A stretch of 64,000 nucleotides of DNA. It comes from Tiliqua scincoides. Taxonomy: Eukaryota > Chordata > Lepidosauria > Squamata > Scincidae. The position numbers were made by a program, and so were the translations under genes. Location: assembly GCF_035046505.1 (NCBI RefSeq), contig NC_089822.1, forward strand, positions 267,913,024 through 267,977,023, in the 5' to 3' direction. Positions within the stretch are counted from its first letter, which is position 1. Each line of letters begins with the position of its first letter. The notes below the pieces were generated by a model. It was not told where the DNA came from and did not search any database. It saw nothing but the letters and a program-made list of their open reading frames with translations. This document shows positions 37,385-52,620 of the stretch, one piece after another.

Positions 37385-38302
37385 GGCATCTCCCCCCCAG
37401 CCAGCCCCACTTGCATCCTCGCCCCACAGCCTGCATGGCGGGCAGAGGCAGAGGGAGCGTCTGGGCAGTGTTGGGGGAGGGGCAGGCGGAGCTCCCCTTT
37501 GGGACCCCACCCGCCCCAGGAGTGGAGCAGCGTCAGGGGAGCAGGCAGGGCAGAACTGGAGACCCCTTCAAGAGCTGGCACTTCAGGGTGACGCCAGTCC
37601 CAGCTGGGAGCTGCTGCTTCCTGCTCCCAAAGGCTCCCCAACGGGCCTGCATTTTACTCCTTGAATGATCTCTAAAGGGGGGGGGGAGTCAGAAAGTTGA
37701 GGGGCCACCAGAGAGAAGGCCCTGCCCCTCGCTTCGTTCTGCCTGCCCCAGCCCTGGAAGCAGGGCCCCATTTGCTGATCTTGGAAGGAGAGCCAGCTGA
37801 TCTGGAAGAAGGCAGACCTTCAGGCCCCTCCATCCCAGACTGTGTGGGGTTTCAGAGTTCCAAATGGCATTCAGGAGCCCTCCCATCCAAAGCCTGGACC
37901 TCTTCCCTTTCCAGAGGTCCACCAGGGAGAAAGAAAGAGCAAAAAATGGATGTGGAGCTGATGGGAATCATTCCAGCATCTGGGATTGGTCCAGGGAGCA
38001 GAGAGGTCATTAAGGAGCTGAGCCCCAGAAGGAGGCAGTGGGGAGGACAAGGGAAGAGCTCCAAGTGTATGTCCTGCAGAGAGTGACCTCCCTGAGTAGC
38101 CTGGAAACATCTGCAACTTTGCAAAGCTGAAGGGGGTGGGAAAGAAGCCCCCAGGTGGGGAGGGAGGCCCAGGAATACAGCCCAGCCAGTGGAGGGGAAG
38201 GGGAGGCGGCCTGAGAAGGTACACTGCAATAATCCCCCCCCATTGCCAACTGCATGCTGAACTCTTGGTGTGCTCTTGGGTGCCTTTGTTTCTATGGTGA
38301 GT
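37385..38302 (+). repeat. Unit X, copy 2 (first part), inner palindrome arm
   Basis: Inverted partner of 35.56-36.61 kb with about 0.77 kb of spacer between the arms. It resumes at 41220-41416 after LINE-C. Confidence 0.85.
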
Positions 38303-41219
38303 GAGTTGAGTTGGCAACCTTCAGTCTCGAAAGACTATGGTATCTCGCTCTGAATGGTGGTTCTGGAACAGCGTCTGGTGTGGCTAAAAAGGCCGATTCG
38401 GGAGTGACAATCCCTTCCATACAGGGAGCAAGTGTAGTGTGTCCCTGGTCTGTCTCCCTGGCTGTGGGCCTTCCTTCTTTGCCTCTTTGCCTCAGACTGT
38501 TGGCCAAGTGTCTCTTCAAACTGGGAAAGGCCATGCTGCACAGCCTGCCTCCAAGCGGGTCGCTCAGAGGCCAGAGTTTCCCACCTGTTGAGGTCCATCC
38601 CTAAGGCCTTCAGATCCCTCTTGCAGATATCCTTGTATCGCAGCTGTGGTCTACCTGTAGGGTGCTTTCCTTGCACGAGTTCTCCATAGAGGAGATCCTT
38701 TGGGATCTGGCCATCATCCATTCTCACGACATGACCGAGCCAACACAGGCGTCTTTGTTTCAGCAGTGCATACATGCTAGGGATTCCAGCTCGTTCCAGG
38801 ACTGTGTTGTTAGGAACTTTGTCCTGCCAGGTGATGCTGAGAATGCGTTGGAGGCAGCGCATGTGGAATGCATTCAGTCTCCTCTCCTGTTGTGAGCGAA
38901 GAGTCCATGACTCGCTGCAGTACAGAAGTGTACTCAGGACACAAGCTCTGTAGACCTGGATCTTGGTATGTTCTGTCAGCTTCTTGTTGGACCAGACTGT
39001 CTTTGTGAGCCTGGAAAACGTAGTAGCTGCTCTACCGATGCATTTGTTTAGCTCGGTATCGAGAGAAAGAGTGTCGGAGATCGTTGAGCCAAGGTACACA
39101 AAGTCATGGACAACCTCCAGTTCATGCGCAGAGATTGTAATGCAGGGAGGTGAGTCCACATCCTGAACCATGACCTGTGTCGTCAGTCCAAAGTCTTGGC
39201 AGGCCTTGCTATAACGATCCATGAGCTGCTGGAGATCTTTGGCAGAGTGAGTAATGACAGCTGCATCGTCTGCAAAGAGGAAGTCACGCAGACATTTCAG
39301 CTGGACTTTGGACTTTGCTTTCAGTCTGGAGAGGTTGAAGAGCATTCAGTCTGATCTGGTCCGGAGATAGATGTCTTCTGTTGCAGTTCCAAAGGCATGC
39401 TTCAGCAGGACGTCGAAGAAAATCCCAAACAAGGTTGGCGCAAGAACACAGCCCTGCTTCACTCCGCTTTGGATGTCAAAGGGGTCTGATGTGGAGCCAT
39501 CAAAGACAACAGTGCCTTTCATGTCCTTGTGGAAGATCTGATGATGCTGAGGAGCCTGGGTGGACATCCGATCTTGGGGAGAATCTTGAAGAGGCCGTCC
39601 CTGCTGACCAGGTCAAAAGCCTTTGTGAGATCTATGAAGGCTATAAAGAGTGGCTGTCGTTGTTCCCTGCATTTCTCCTGCAGTTGTCTAAGGGAGAATA
39701 CCATAATAGTGGTGGACCTGTTGGCTCAGAATCCACACTGCGATTCTGGATAGACGCTCTCTGCAAGTACCTGGAGCCTCTTTAGTACAACTCGGGCAAA
39801 CAGCTTTCCTACAACGCTAAGGAGAGAGATGCAGCGGTAGTTGTTGCAGTCACCCGTCACCTTTGTTCTTGTACAGCGTGATGATGTTTGCATCTCTCAT
39901 GTCCTGAGGTACTCCGCTTTCTCTCCAGCAGAGACAGAGGATTTCATGCAGCTCAGTGATGATTATCTCTTTGCAACACTTTAGGACTTCAGCAGGGATG
40001 CAGTCTTTTCCAGGTGCCTTGCCAAAGGCAAGGGAGTCCAGGGCCACATGAAGTTCTTCTAGGGTTGGATCACTGTCAAGCTCCTCCAACACAGGCAGGC
40101 ACTCAATGTTGTTCAGCGCTTCTTCAGTGACTACGTTTTCTCTGGAATATAGCTCAGAGTAGTGCTGCACACAGCGTTCCAACTGCTGCGCCCGATCCTG
40201 GATGACCTCGCCTGCGGCAGACTTCAGAGGGGCAATTTTCTTCTGTGTTGGACCTAGGGCCTGCTTGATACCGTCATACATCCCCTTGATGTTGCCCGTG
40301 TCAGCTGCTATCTGTATCTGGGAACACAGCTGGAGCCAGTAGTCGTTAGCACATCTCCTGGCAATCTGCTGGACTTTGCTGCGAGTAGCTCGGAGGACCT
40401 GCAGGTTGCACTCACTGGGACAGGCCTTGTATGCTGCTTGAGCTCTCCTCTTTTCCTCAATGACTGGTGTCAACTCCTCAGAGTGGGCTTCAAACCAGTC
40501 TGCCGTCTTGTTGGTCTTCTTGCCAAATATGGACAAGGCGGTGTTGTAAACGGTATTCTTGAAATGTTCCCATCTGTTGGATGCGTTTGCGTCAGCCGGG
40601 CCTGGAAGAGATTCCTCAAGCGCTCGTGCAAATTCCTCCACTTTTCTCTGATCCCGGGTCTTGCTGGTATCAATGCGAGATCTTCCTTCCTTTTTCATGT
40701 GATACAGTCACTTTGTTTGCAGTTTCACTCTGCTGCACACCAGGGAGTGGTCGGTGTCGCAGACAGCACCCTGATAACTGCGTGTGATCTTGATGCTGGG
40801 AAGGCTGGAGCGTCTGGAGAGAATCAGGTCGAGCTGGTGCCAGTGCTTTGATCTTGGGTGTCTCCAAGAGACTCTATGTTGGGGCTTCTTGTTGAAGAAC
40901 GTGTTGCTGACACAGAGACCATGATGACAGCAAAACTCTAGCAGGCGTTGGCCATTTTCGTTCATCTTCCCAGTGCTGAACTGACCTAAGCAAGTGGGCC
41001 ATGAACTGTTATCAGCACCAACTCAAGCATTGAAATCGCCGAGGATGAACAATGGCTCTTTTACGGGGATCTTCTTGATAGTGGTGGCCAGGTCATCGTA
41101 GTATTTGTCTTTGGCTTCTGCTGGAGACAACAGAATCAGTGCATAAGCACTGATGAGAGTGACAGGTCCTGCTGATGACTGGAGCTGCAGGGACAAAATT
41201 CTTTCACTTCCCACATTCC
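38302..41219 (-). mobile_element. LINE-C, longest copy, inserted in unit X copy 2 with 11-bp target duplication
   Basis: On the minus strand: end of the APE endonuclease ('IPVKEPLFILGDFNA' at 41.02 kb; 'SKHWHQLDLILSRRSSLPS'), a 282-residue linker-to-RT block (39850-40698, 'LDSLAFGKAPGKDCIPAEVL'), RT blocks 'IAFIDLTKAFDLVSRDG', 'GVKQGCVLAPTLFGIFF' and 'FLFADDAAVITHSAKDL', and a 336-residue C-terminal frame (38335-39345) ending in the Cys/His tail. It has a few frameshifts. The sequence tctatggtgag lies exactly at both ends (38291-38301 and 41220-41230). The 5' end is truncated in the endonuclease. Confidence 0.95.
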
Positions 41220-41416
41220 TCTATGGTGAGGAATTTTTGATATGGGCAGCAGAAAGATTGGAACAGAGAGGGCAGAAGGGGCCTTCATTACTGAAACCAA
41301 AGCGAAAAATAACAGGATGAGGTAGAGACACTGGAGAACAGGATTTTAGATCTAAAACAGAGGGGCCAAGTACTTTTTGACTCTGGTGTATGTTTGCTTC
41401 ATGTTACCTCTTCAAT
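41220..41416 (+). repeat. Unit X, copy 2 (second part)
   Basis: Continues X2 beyond LINE-C ('gaatttttgatatgggcagc', 'gtactttttgactctggtg') and mirrors 35371-35560. It then switches abruptly to unit B sequence. Confidence 0.85.
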
Positions 41417-41640
41417 TGGGGGAGCTTTTCCAGGGAGGCCCTGCCATTATTTTGGTGTCTAGCCCTGGCCTTCTCTGGCCCAACAGACTCCAAGGAAGGC
41501 AGTGACAAGACAATTCCTTCCAACTTGTAACAAGCTCCCCATCACTGGCAGAAACGGACGCTGGCAGGGAGGAACAGCTAAGCTTGGAAACCAGAAGGAC
41601 AAGGGCATGAGTGGGCATTTGGAGAAGGGGACGGAAGGGG
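41417..41640 (+). repeat. Unit B fragment
   Basis: 'ggagcttttccagggaggcc', 'tccaaggaaggcagtgacaa', 'agaaggacaagggcatgag' match unit B copies at 18.41 and 53.74 kb. Only about 220 bases are present. Confidence 0.8.
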
Positions 41641-41654
41641 AGCCCCAGCCCCTC

Positions 41655-41839
41655 CCCTTCAGAGCTAATCCGGTGGAGGGGAGCAAAATGGAGAGTGTCC
41701 CTGAGAGGACTTCTGGGCTTTTGCCTCTGTCCAGCTCCCCCCGCCCGGAATGGCTCCAGAGGGGAGGGGGCTGCCTGCACGCTGGGCTGAGGCTCCCTGC
41801 AAAACCCAGGGCTCTGCATCCCCTCTAGCTACACCACCG
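41655..41839 (+). mobile_element. hAT-like family E remnant
   Basis: The 3' end 'ctctagctacaccaccg' and the interior 'ccggaatggctccagaggg' resemble family E at 1.8 and 14.2 kb. The 5' terminus is lost. A short CR1 3' piece follows at 41992-42060. Confidence 0.6.
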
Positions 41840-42479
41840 GGGCTGAGGAGGGGCGATGCCCTTTCACTACAGCAGGGAGGTCATTTCACAAGCATCGACT
41901 TGTGCTCAGGCATCTGACAAGTGCCAGTCCTTTTGCACACTCAGGAAGAATCCTTTGCAACCTGTGGCGCCCCCGACATCAGCCCTGCCGAGTCCAGCTT
42001 CCTGCATCTCAGTGGCCCACCGAGTGCTTCAGGGACCGCACAAGAGGACAAGACGCCACCTGTGTCCAGTGCCTCACTGCTGCATGTGGCTGAACCCCTT
42101 CTGTCCTGGGGGGCCCTGAAGTATCTCCCCCACTCCACCCCACCCTGTAGTCTTTGCCTTCATCCCTCTGACACGTGGCCCCTCCCGCCACTTCCACCGT
42201 CCAGATCGACGCCCCCCCAGGACAGGTCCGAAGGCAGTACGCGGGGGGGGGGCAGCTGCAGTTCGCCTTCTCAGCCCCTCCCCTGGCCGGCCTTGGAGTC
42301 TGTTCCCCCAACACCAGCACTCCCCCCTTCCCACTCAGCGCAGCCCCGCGACTGCAGAGGGGTTGAAGACCCGCACGAGGTGGTGGAGGAGGCAGAGCGG
42401 GGCGGCGCAGGAGGGCTTTCCCACTCGCTCCCCCCCATTTGCGCCTTTAGCAGTGCGGCGTCGCTGCTGTTAAGGCTTG

Positions 42480-43870
42480 CGGGGACGGGCAGCCTCCTGC
42501 ACAGTGGCGTAGTCAGGGGGGAAGCACCAAGTCCTGCAGGGAGCCCCCTCGGAGCCAGTCCGGGCCAGGGGCGCGCTGGACCTGCTTGTGCTGCTCTCGC
42601 TCTCTGCTGCGCGGCACTGCGAGGGTTAAGCAGAGCCATTGGGGGGGGCGGAGTGGGGCAGCCCTTTCCTCCTCCGCCCTTTTCGCCTCCCGAATCCGGA
42701 AAGCCTGCAGCCTCCCCGGAGCCTCCGGAGCTGGCCCGTCGGGGGTCCGGAAGGAGTCCCAGGTCTGCAGGTGGGTCCCAGGTGGGTCGAGGGAAACTGG
42801 GGGGAGGCCAGGCTCGAAGGCTGTGCTCCGGGATGGGCTGTCTACGTGGGGCGGGGGCTGAGAGGGAGCCTGGAGAAGGCGGGCGCGAAGGGGCGAGGCG
42901 GGCCCCTCGGCAGGGAAAGAGGCCAAGAGCAGCAGGAGCACGTGGGGGGAGTCGCTGAGGACCCCTCCCGAAGGGGGAACGGGCGCGGCTCCCAACCAGT
43001 CCAGGAGCCCGAGATGGAGATCCGCGAGATGCCCCAGGCGGGGTGAAGGAGCAGCTCTCCCACCCCCAGCACCCCCAGCCCCACTTGCAGCACCCCCAGC
43101 CTGGCGGGCGGGGCTGGCAGAGGCAGCGGGGAGCATCTGGGCAGTGCTGGAGGGCCGCGAAGAGCTCCCCCCAGGACTCCTGGGGAGCAGGCAGGGCTGC
43201 CTGGAGACTCCTTCCAGCCGCTGGGACCAGCAGTGAGGCCATCCCAGTTGGGGAGTCAGGAGCCCTCTCATCCAAAGCCTGGACCTCTTCCCTTTCCAGA
43301 GGTCCACCAGGGAGAAAGAAAGAGCGAAACATGGATGTGGAGCTGATGGGAATCCTTCCAGCATCTGGGATTGGTCCAGGGAGCAGAGAGTCCATTAAGG
43401 AGCTGAGCCCCAGAAGGAGGCAGTGAGGAGGACAAGGGAAGAGCTCCAAGTGTATGTCCTGCAGAGAGTGACCTCCCTGAGTAGCCTGAAAACATTGCAA
43501 AGCTTTGAGCAGAGAGGGGTGGGAAAGAAGCCTCCAGGTGGGGAGGGAGGCCCAGGATCACAGCCCAGCCAGTGGAGGGGAAGGGGAGGGGGCCGAGAAG
43601 GCACACTGAAATACCCCCCCCCCCCAGCTGCCAATAGCATGCTGAACTCTTGGTCTGCTCTTGGGTGCCTTTGTTTCTATGGTGAGGGGTTTTTATGTGG
43701 GCAGCGGAAAGGCTGGAACAGAGTGGGCCAGAAGGGGCCTTCATCTCTGAAATCAATGCCAACAATAGCAGGATGAGGTGGAGACACTGGAGGCCAGGAT
43801 TTTAGACCTAAAACGGAGGGGTCGGGTACTTTTTGACTCTGGTGTATGTTTACTTCATATTGTATCTTCA
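42480..43870 (+). repeat. Unit X, copy 3 (right arm), GC-rich
   Basis: Collinear with the minus strand of 35.37-37.04 kb. Starts near 'gcacagtggcgtagtcagg' and includes 'ctgcgcggcactgcgagggt' and 'gctccaagtgtatgtcctgc'. Long open frames (for example 42271-43500 minus) lack domains and are not shared between copies. Confidence 0.85.
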
Positions 43871-45952
43871 GTTTATATATTTAAAATTGTGTTTTATTTG
43901 TTCAACTGTCAGGATCTTTGCTGATTTCAACAGAGGCCGAGGCAAGAAAAGTCATAAGAAAATCCTTTGGATTTTGCAGCTGAAAAGGATCTTTCCAGCA
44001 CCCCTGCCTGATCCTAAAGTCCTAGAGATTTTGTTGGAAGGTTGATGCTCTCAGAAGAATGAATTGAGGAAGGTGAGTAGGGGGAGCCCCTCAGTGACTG
44101 AGCAGGGAAGACCCAGCCCCAGTGTCTGCCCTGTGGAGAGGAGCCACCTTACCCAGCCTGCATCAAAACAGCCACATCTTCCAAGGCGTGTGTCTCAGTG
44201 TCTCCCCTTTCCAGAGGTGCAGAGATAACTGGGCTTCCACCTCTGGCTGAAGTATTAGTGCCGGGCAACAGGACATCACCTGGAATAGATACAGCTCCTC
44301 TCTTAGGGACTGGGCTTTGGGGAAGAATAGCGGCAGCAGGAATGACTCAGAAGGAATGGCGACCCTTAGCGGTCCTAAAAAGAGGCATGTTTCGCAAGGA
44401 GATTGAGGCTGCAATCCTATCCATGCTTACCTGGGAGTAAACCCCACTGATTATAATGGGACTTGCTTCTGAGTAGACATGCATAAGGGCCCAATCCTAT
44501 CCAGTTTTCCAGTGCAGGTACAGCCATGTCAATGGGGCATGCACTGCATCCTGTGGTGGGGAGGCAATCACAGAGGCCTCCTCCAGGTATGGGAATCAAT
44601 GCCAAAAATAGCAGGATGAGGTAGAACAATTTTTCCCTTACCTCGTGTGATGTCCATGGGAGGTCTCTGCAGGGTGGGCGTTCGTGGGGGATTGACAGCG
44701 AGAGGAGAGAGGGTTTGGAAGGGTCGTGGAGTCTTTGGCAAAGGTCGATACCAGCGGTTTATTTGGGTGATGCTCTTTACATTCATCTGGTCCTATTACA
44801 GCACAGGACCAGGAGACGTCAGTCCTTTAACAGGAACTCCGCCTGTTCAGTGTCCGAGGACAGGAATTTCTCCCAAGAAATTGATTGGGTCCCATGGCTG
44901 AAAGGAAGTCCTGGGACCCCAGAGGGCTGTCTCATGTAGTGTGGCTCGTCTGGGAAGGGGCTAGGGTGCTGCAGGCTCCCCTTCACTCGTTCTGCCATAA
45001 TCTACACCTCCTGTTATCTGTTTGAGAATTCATAGGGCCCCTGTGTTGGGTCCTTTGTGGTGAATTGGGCAGGCTGCCTTTGGCCCCCACCATGGGCCTA
45101 GTCTGTATTCCTGAGGGAGGGGTCATTCCCCTCCAGGATCGGGACACTTGACCCCTTTCCAGAGCTTCCTTGGCCCCGTGATGTCAGGAAGGTGAGAGGT
45201 GATGCCCCAGAGATCACTGCTCCTACCTTTGCCCCTTACACCCCAGAGGGAGCCTGGTGAAGAGCGACTGCTGTCTTGGCAGCCAGGCTCCTTATGAGCC
45301 CATCAGTCAGGTGGCCAGGTCTCTGCCCTTCTAAACAGCTACGCTCCCGTGTGCAGGAATGTCAAGAGCTGGGCTTTGGGAGAGAGTGCACTGGAGTCGC
45401 TGGTTCTGAAATGCCCAGATAGATTTGGCCTGGACCTCTTTTCTCCCCTGTTCTTCCTCAACTCATTTGCTTGGTTGGGGACAAGGCTTCACTGTCCCAA
45501 AGGCAGCAGAATGCGAGATAATGCGAGACGCGGCCTGTGGAAATCGGCTCCTGACCTTCCAGTGCAGTTGAGCTCAGTAGCATCTTTATGCCATTTAAGA
45601 ATGAAACTGCGCATGGGAGACCCCACAGCACAAAACAGCCATGTTTTAGCATTCATATGATGACATTAAAGGTGCTGATAGGCCTGTGAGAGTCCAGGGA
45701 GGCCCTCCTCTTGGGACTCCTCCACAGAAACAACGCCTACTACCTCCATTCCAAGATTAGGTCAGGTTGCAACAGGCCAAGCAACCATAATTGTGATTCT
45801 TCTGCACAACAGCTCATTGAGAGTCACTCTCTGAGCAGAGTGTGATCCTGTGCATCCTTTCAAGGGGGCCAGTCAGTGCCACAGCATCCAGTGGTGTTTA
45901 CTTCTGAGTACACATCTCTAGACGCTTTAGAGATGCCACTTCCCTATTACAC
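43871..45952 (+). repeat. Unit Y, copy 2 (right arm), with 2-kb deletion
   Basis: Mirrors the left arm at 31.17-35.37 kb, except that 31.77-33.85 kb has no counterpart: the sequence jumps at about 45337 to 'gctacgctcccgtgtgcag'. The 200-base stretch around 45.45-45.66 kb equals 31.46-31.70 kb inverted. Confidence 0.8.
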
Positions 45953-46100
45953 TAGGAACATAAAGAAAGCCTCGCTGGATCAGGCCCAGGGCCCATCTAG
46001 TCCAGCTTCCTGCATCTCACAGCAGCCCACCAGATTTCTCAGGCAGCACACAAGATACTTGCATCTTGCTGGCACTCCCCTGCATCTGGCATTCTGTTTA
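45953..46100 (-). mobile_element. CR1 3' end, right arm
   Basis: 'ggatcaggcccagggcccat', 'ccagcttcctgcatctcac': partner of 31030-31165. Confidence 0.88.
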
Positions 46101-46204
46101 CACCCACACCTCCCAACAAAGACATGCATGTCTACTCAGAAGTAAGTCTCATTAGAGTTGGTGAGGCTTACTACCAGGAAACTGTGGATAGGATTGGGCT
46201 GTTA

Positions 46205-49190
<2,986 letters not shown>

Positions 49191-49741
49191 TCCTGAGGAG
49201 ATAAATGCCCAGCCGGGGGGGGGGGGCTGTTCCCAGGAGAATCCAGCCATCCATTGGCATTGCCAATTTGCCATCGTCCATTGCTGTCATCGGCATGAAG
49301 AATTCTCGCTCAATTCAAGCTGAGGGCCCCAAGCAGGGAAGGGCTTTGGAAGACTTAAGTAAGTGTTATTCTGCTGTGTGTGCCTGGCATTGACTGGTTA
49401 ATTGGTTGCCTGATTTGGTTTTCTGCCCGTGAGAAGAGGAGGAGGAGGGGGAGGCTTTCCCTTTCCATTGTTTATTTACGTGAGAAGAAACCTTGGAGGA
49501 GATTTGCCGAACCTGCTATGGATATATGAGAAGATAATTACAATTCCATAACTCTAAATTTCGGTCCACCGTCCCTGGATATAGTTTCTGTTTAGGCGCA
49601 TTCATTGCTTTGCTTTGGAGTTTTGTTTTCTTGCTGGATGTTTTGCATTTCTTTGGATGTGATAATGAGTGGAATGTGGCTGGCATGGCAACAAGAATGT
49701 AAACAGTAGAAATAAGCATAGCGCACTAGGAACATCTAGCG

Positions 49742-50186
49742 CAGGGGTGTCCAAACTTTTTGGCAGGACGGCCACATCATTTCTCTGACACTGGGTTGAG
49801 GGGACGGGAATTAATTTACATTTCAAACTTGAATAAATTTACATCCATGAATATATTAGAGATGGAACATAAGAATGAATGAAGGTCTTGCAATAGCTCC
49901 AGGCCTATAAAAGGCCTTGCACAAAGCAGGACTGGCCTTTCCTTTGCTGCCACTGCTGCATCACAGACATGAAACAGCAAGCAGTGGACGGAGCTCTCAT
50001 CCCACAGGTCACGCGAGAGGTCAAACAGTTGCCCTCATGCTGAGTGCAGTTGTGTCGGGCCAACATGTTCTCCAGCAAGTCCCCAGAGGACCAGAGGCTC
50101 ATTGGAGACTGGGGGCTCCCCACGGGCCAGATTGGGAGTCCCAGAGGGCCGCAAGTGGCCCCCGGGCCGGGGTTTGAGCACTCCTG
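49742..50186 (+). mobile_element. hAT-like non-autonomous element, family H
   Basis: It starts caggggtgtccaaac and ends gtttgagcactcctg, terminal inverted repeats of CAGGGGTG type. Flanking octamers atctagcg and atctagtg differ by one CpG-type transition. The element is 445 bp, with no frame. Confidence 0.9.
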
Positions 50187-50650
50187 ATCTAGTGGATTGA
50201 AAAGGACTCTTCAAGAACAGGATTTGTGTTTATAAGTGAAGCAAGGACAATATGCTGAGGACATCTAGTGGTCTTAAAGAATATTGCAAGAAAATGGCTT
50301 TATTTGGCTTTATAATTTTCTTTGTTGCTTTTTATGGGTGAATAGTTGATTTGTTGTCGATGTGATGTGACGTATAGACAATTGAAAGTGATATATTTGA
50401 TTTCAGATATTTGAGTTTTCCAGGAAGGAAGAAAGAAGATGATGGGTAAAGGAGCCAAAGGAATCTGGAGCTCCCCAGCCCCAGAGACAGGCCTGGGAAA
50501 ATTAGTGCAAGAGGAACCGCAAGGGAAAGACTGGAAACAGGCAATGCGAGATAATATGGAAAAATGGTTGGCAATGGGACAGCAACAAACAAATCAATCT
50601 TTGGAGGTCCAAGCTAGCCTGGATGTTTTAACTAAACAATTACCGTAGAT
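50187..50650 (+). mobile_element. Possible L1 5' UTR and start of ORF1
   Basis: An ATG at 50439/50442 opens MGKGAKGIWSSPAPETG..., continuing 'DNMEKWLAMGQQQTNQSLEV' in a weak heptad pattern, ending at 50648 where family A is inserted. It resembles the N-terminus of a squamate L1 ORF1, but it is short and the assignment is tentative. The upstream 49.43-49.74 kb sequence may be the same 5' UTR, split by family H. Confidence 0.3.
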
Positions 50651-51015
50651 CAGTGTTTCTCAAACTGTGGGTTGGGACCCACAAGGTGGGTCGGGAGCCA
50701 ATTTCAGGTGGGTCCCCAATCATTTCAATATTTTATTTTTAATATGTTAGACTTGATGCTACCATGGAATGTGACGGCAACTGGGGAAATGTGACAGATC
50801 TGTACTTTGAATAGGCTACTATGTTATGCTTTTTACTCCTGGGTAATTGTGGGTAGTATGATTACAGCCTAGGATTGTTCAAAATTTCCCTGCTTGATGA
50901 TGTCACTTCTGGTCATGACATCACTTCTGGTGGGTCCTGACAGATTCTCATTTTAAGAAGTGGGTCCCAGTGCTAAATGTGTGAGAACATAAGAACATTA
51001 TGTTCTTAACCACTG
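50651..51015 (+). mobile_element. hAT-like family A element, third copy
   Basis: The start is cagtgtttctcaaactg. The end is gtgagaac...cactg with about 20 extra bases inside the terminal repeat. Flanking octamers ccgtagat and ctgtagat differ by one transition. Confidence 0.85.
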
Positions 51016-51424
51016 CTGTAGATACTCACCTATAAGGCAAAAAATATTTTGCCAGAAACCCAGCCTGAATCATTGCCTTGCCTTATCTCTGGGGCAGGCA
51101 AGCAGCGAGGGTGGGGGGAGTCCAGCCAGCCAATCACTATTGTGGGAGGGAGGGAGGGACAAGAAAGAAAATGAACTGCAGCCTTGTGCAGGCTGGGGCT
51201 GCTGCTGAGTGTTCACCGCTGCTTGCTGTGCACTCCATGTGCTCCTTCAGGCTGTTGCCCAGCTGTCGTGCAGCTCAATGCGCTGGGCACTGCAGGGGCA
51301 CCTGCCATCGCAACCCTCAGCAGCCCCCCCTCACTCAGAGCAGGAGGCCAGGAGACAATGAGCTGTGTGCGCATGTGTGGGAGGGGCCTCCGAGCGAGGA
51401 AGATGTAGTCATTTGAGTCCATGT

Positions 51425-51563
51425 CCTCCTTCCTTCTTGTTCCCCTTTCCCACTGTATATAAACTCAAGCACTCCTTTGGGAAGCCCAACTTGCTTCCCA
51501 TCTTTCTATCTCCCCACAGATGAAACTGGACAGGGTGGGGGGAGGGGGGAGAGTGAGCTTTTT

Positions 51564-51596
<33 letters not shown>

Positions 51597-52620
51597 CAGA
51601 CTGCAGCAGCCTGTACCTTTGTTTCTCAGGCCATTGAAAGGGTTAAGTCCATCTCCTCTTTCCTTCTTGTTTCTGCCCCTCCCCCTTATTGAATCCAAAC
51701 TTTAAACTCTGTTGCAAAGCTGAGGCTTGCTGACCCCTTTCCCCATAATCATTCACCACTTAGGAAGTTGTACTGGGGGAGAGGAAGAGTTAACTTTTAT
51801 AAAAGGAAAAGTGTGTGTGTGTGTGTGAGAGAGAGAGCACTTAAAACAGTTGTTATGCAGGACCAAAGAGACTACTGACACCAATTATTGTTCAGAATGG
51901 AACCTTAACCAAATAAAAACACAACCTAGTTCCAAATTCCCTGAGGCAGGCAGGCAGGCACTATGCAGGCAGGAGGCAGCAGGACTTGAGGCCAAGGGGC
52001 TGGGTGATTGCTCCCTGGTTCTCTGCGTGGCTCTTCCAGGGGCTCCTTGCTGCAACTCTCTCCTCAGCTCAGGTTTCAGCTCTCAGCAGCAGGGTCTCTC
52101 CCAGCTCAGTCTTGAAGCTCCTCTCAGCAAGGCTTCCCTGGTGGTCTATCCAAGCCCAGTCTTGTGCAGCCCCTTTTATAGGCCTCTGCACACAGCAGCC
52201 TCTATCTTCCCTCCGTGGGTCCTGCAGCCTCCTCTCCTGCAGCAGTTTTCCCTCAGGTCCTCCTCAGTCAAACTCAGCTTTCTTACACATAACACAATTA
52301 AGGCAAAATCCTATCCTCACTTTCATGGGAGTAAGCCCATTGACTACTAAGGGACTTGCTTCTGAGTAGGCATGCCTAGGATTGGGCTCCCAGTCTATTC
52401 CCTCTTCTTGTTTTCCTCTCCACCTACCCCTTACTGTATACAGTCACACTTCAATCCTTCCCTTGCAAAGTTTTTTGCAAACCTCCTTGTTAACCTCCTT
52501 TCCCCCTATCCTCACCAATGAAATTGGACTGGAGGGGAAAATTCCCTGCATTTGTGTATAGGGGGGTGGGGAGCATCTGTGAAAGAGAGAGAGAGAGGGG
52601 GGGGGCAATCTCCCTGTGTG
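51425..52620 (+). repeat. Divergent direct repeats with GA/GT microsatellites
   Basis: Three stretches (about 51425-51600, 51645-51840, 52393-52620) share the order: pyrimidine-rich 'tccttcttgttt', a T/A-rich 'tgtat(a)...caaact' step, 'cctttcccc', a 'tgaaa(c/t)tgga(c/t)' motif and a purine microsatellite. (GA)15 lies at 51566-51596 and (GT)n(GA)n at 51811-51838. The repeat is not recognised. The remaining sequence between 51016 and 53369 holds no gene that I can support. Confidence 0.4.
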
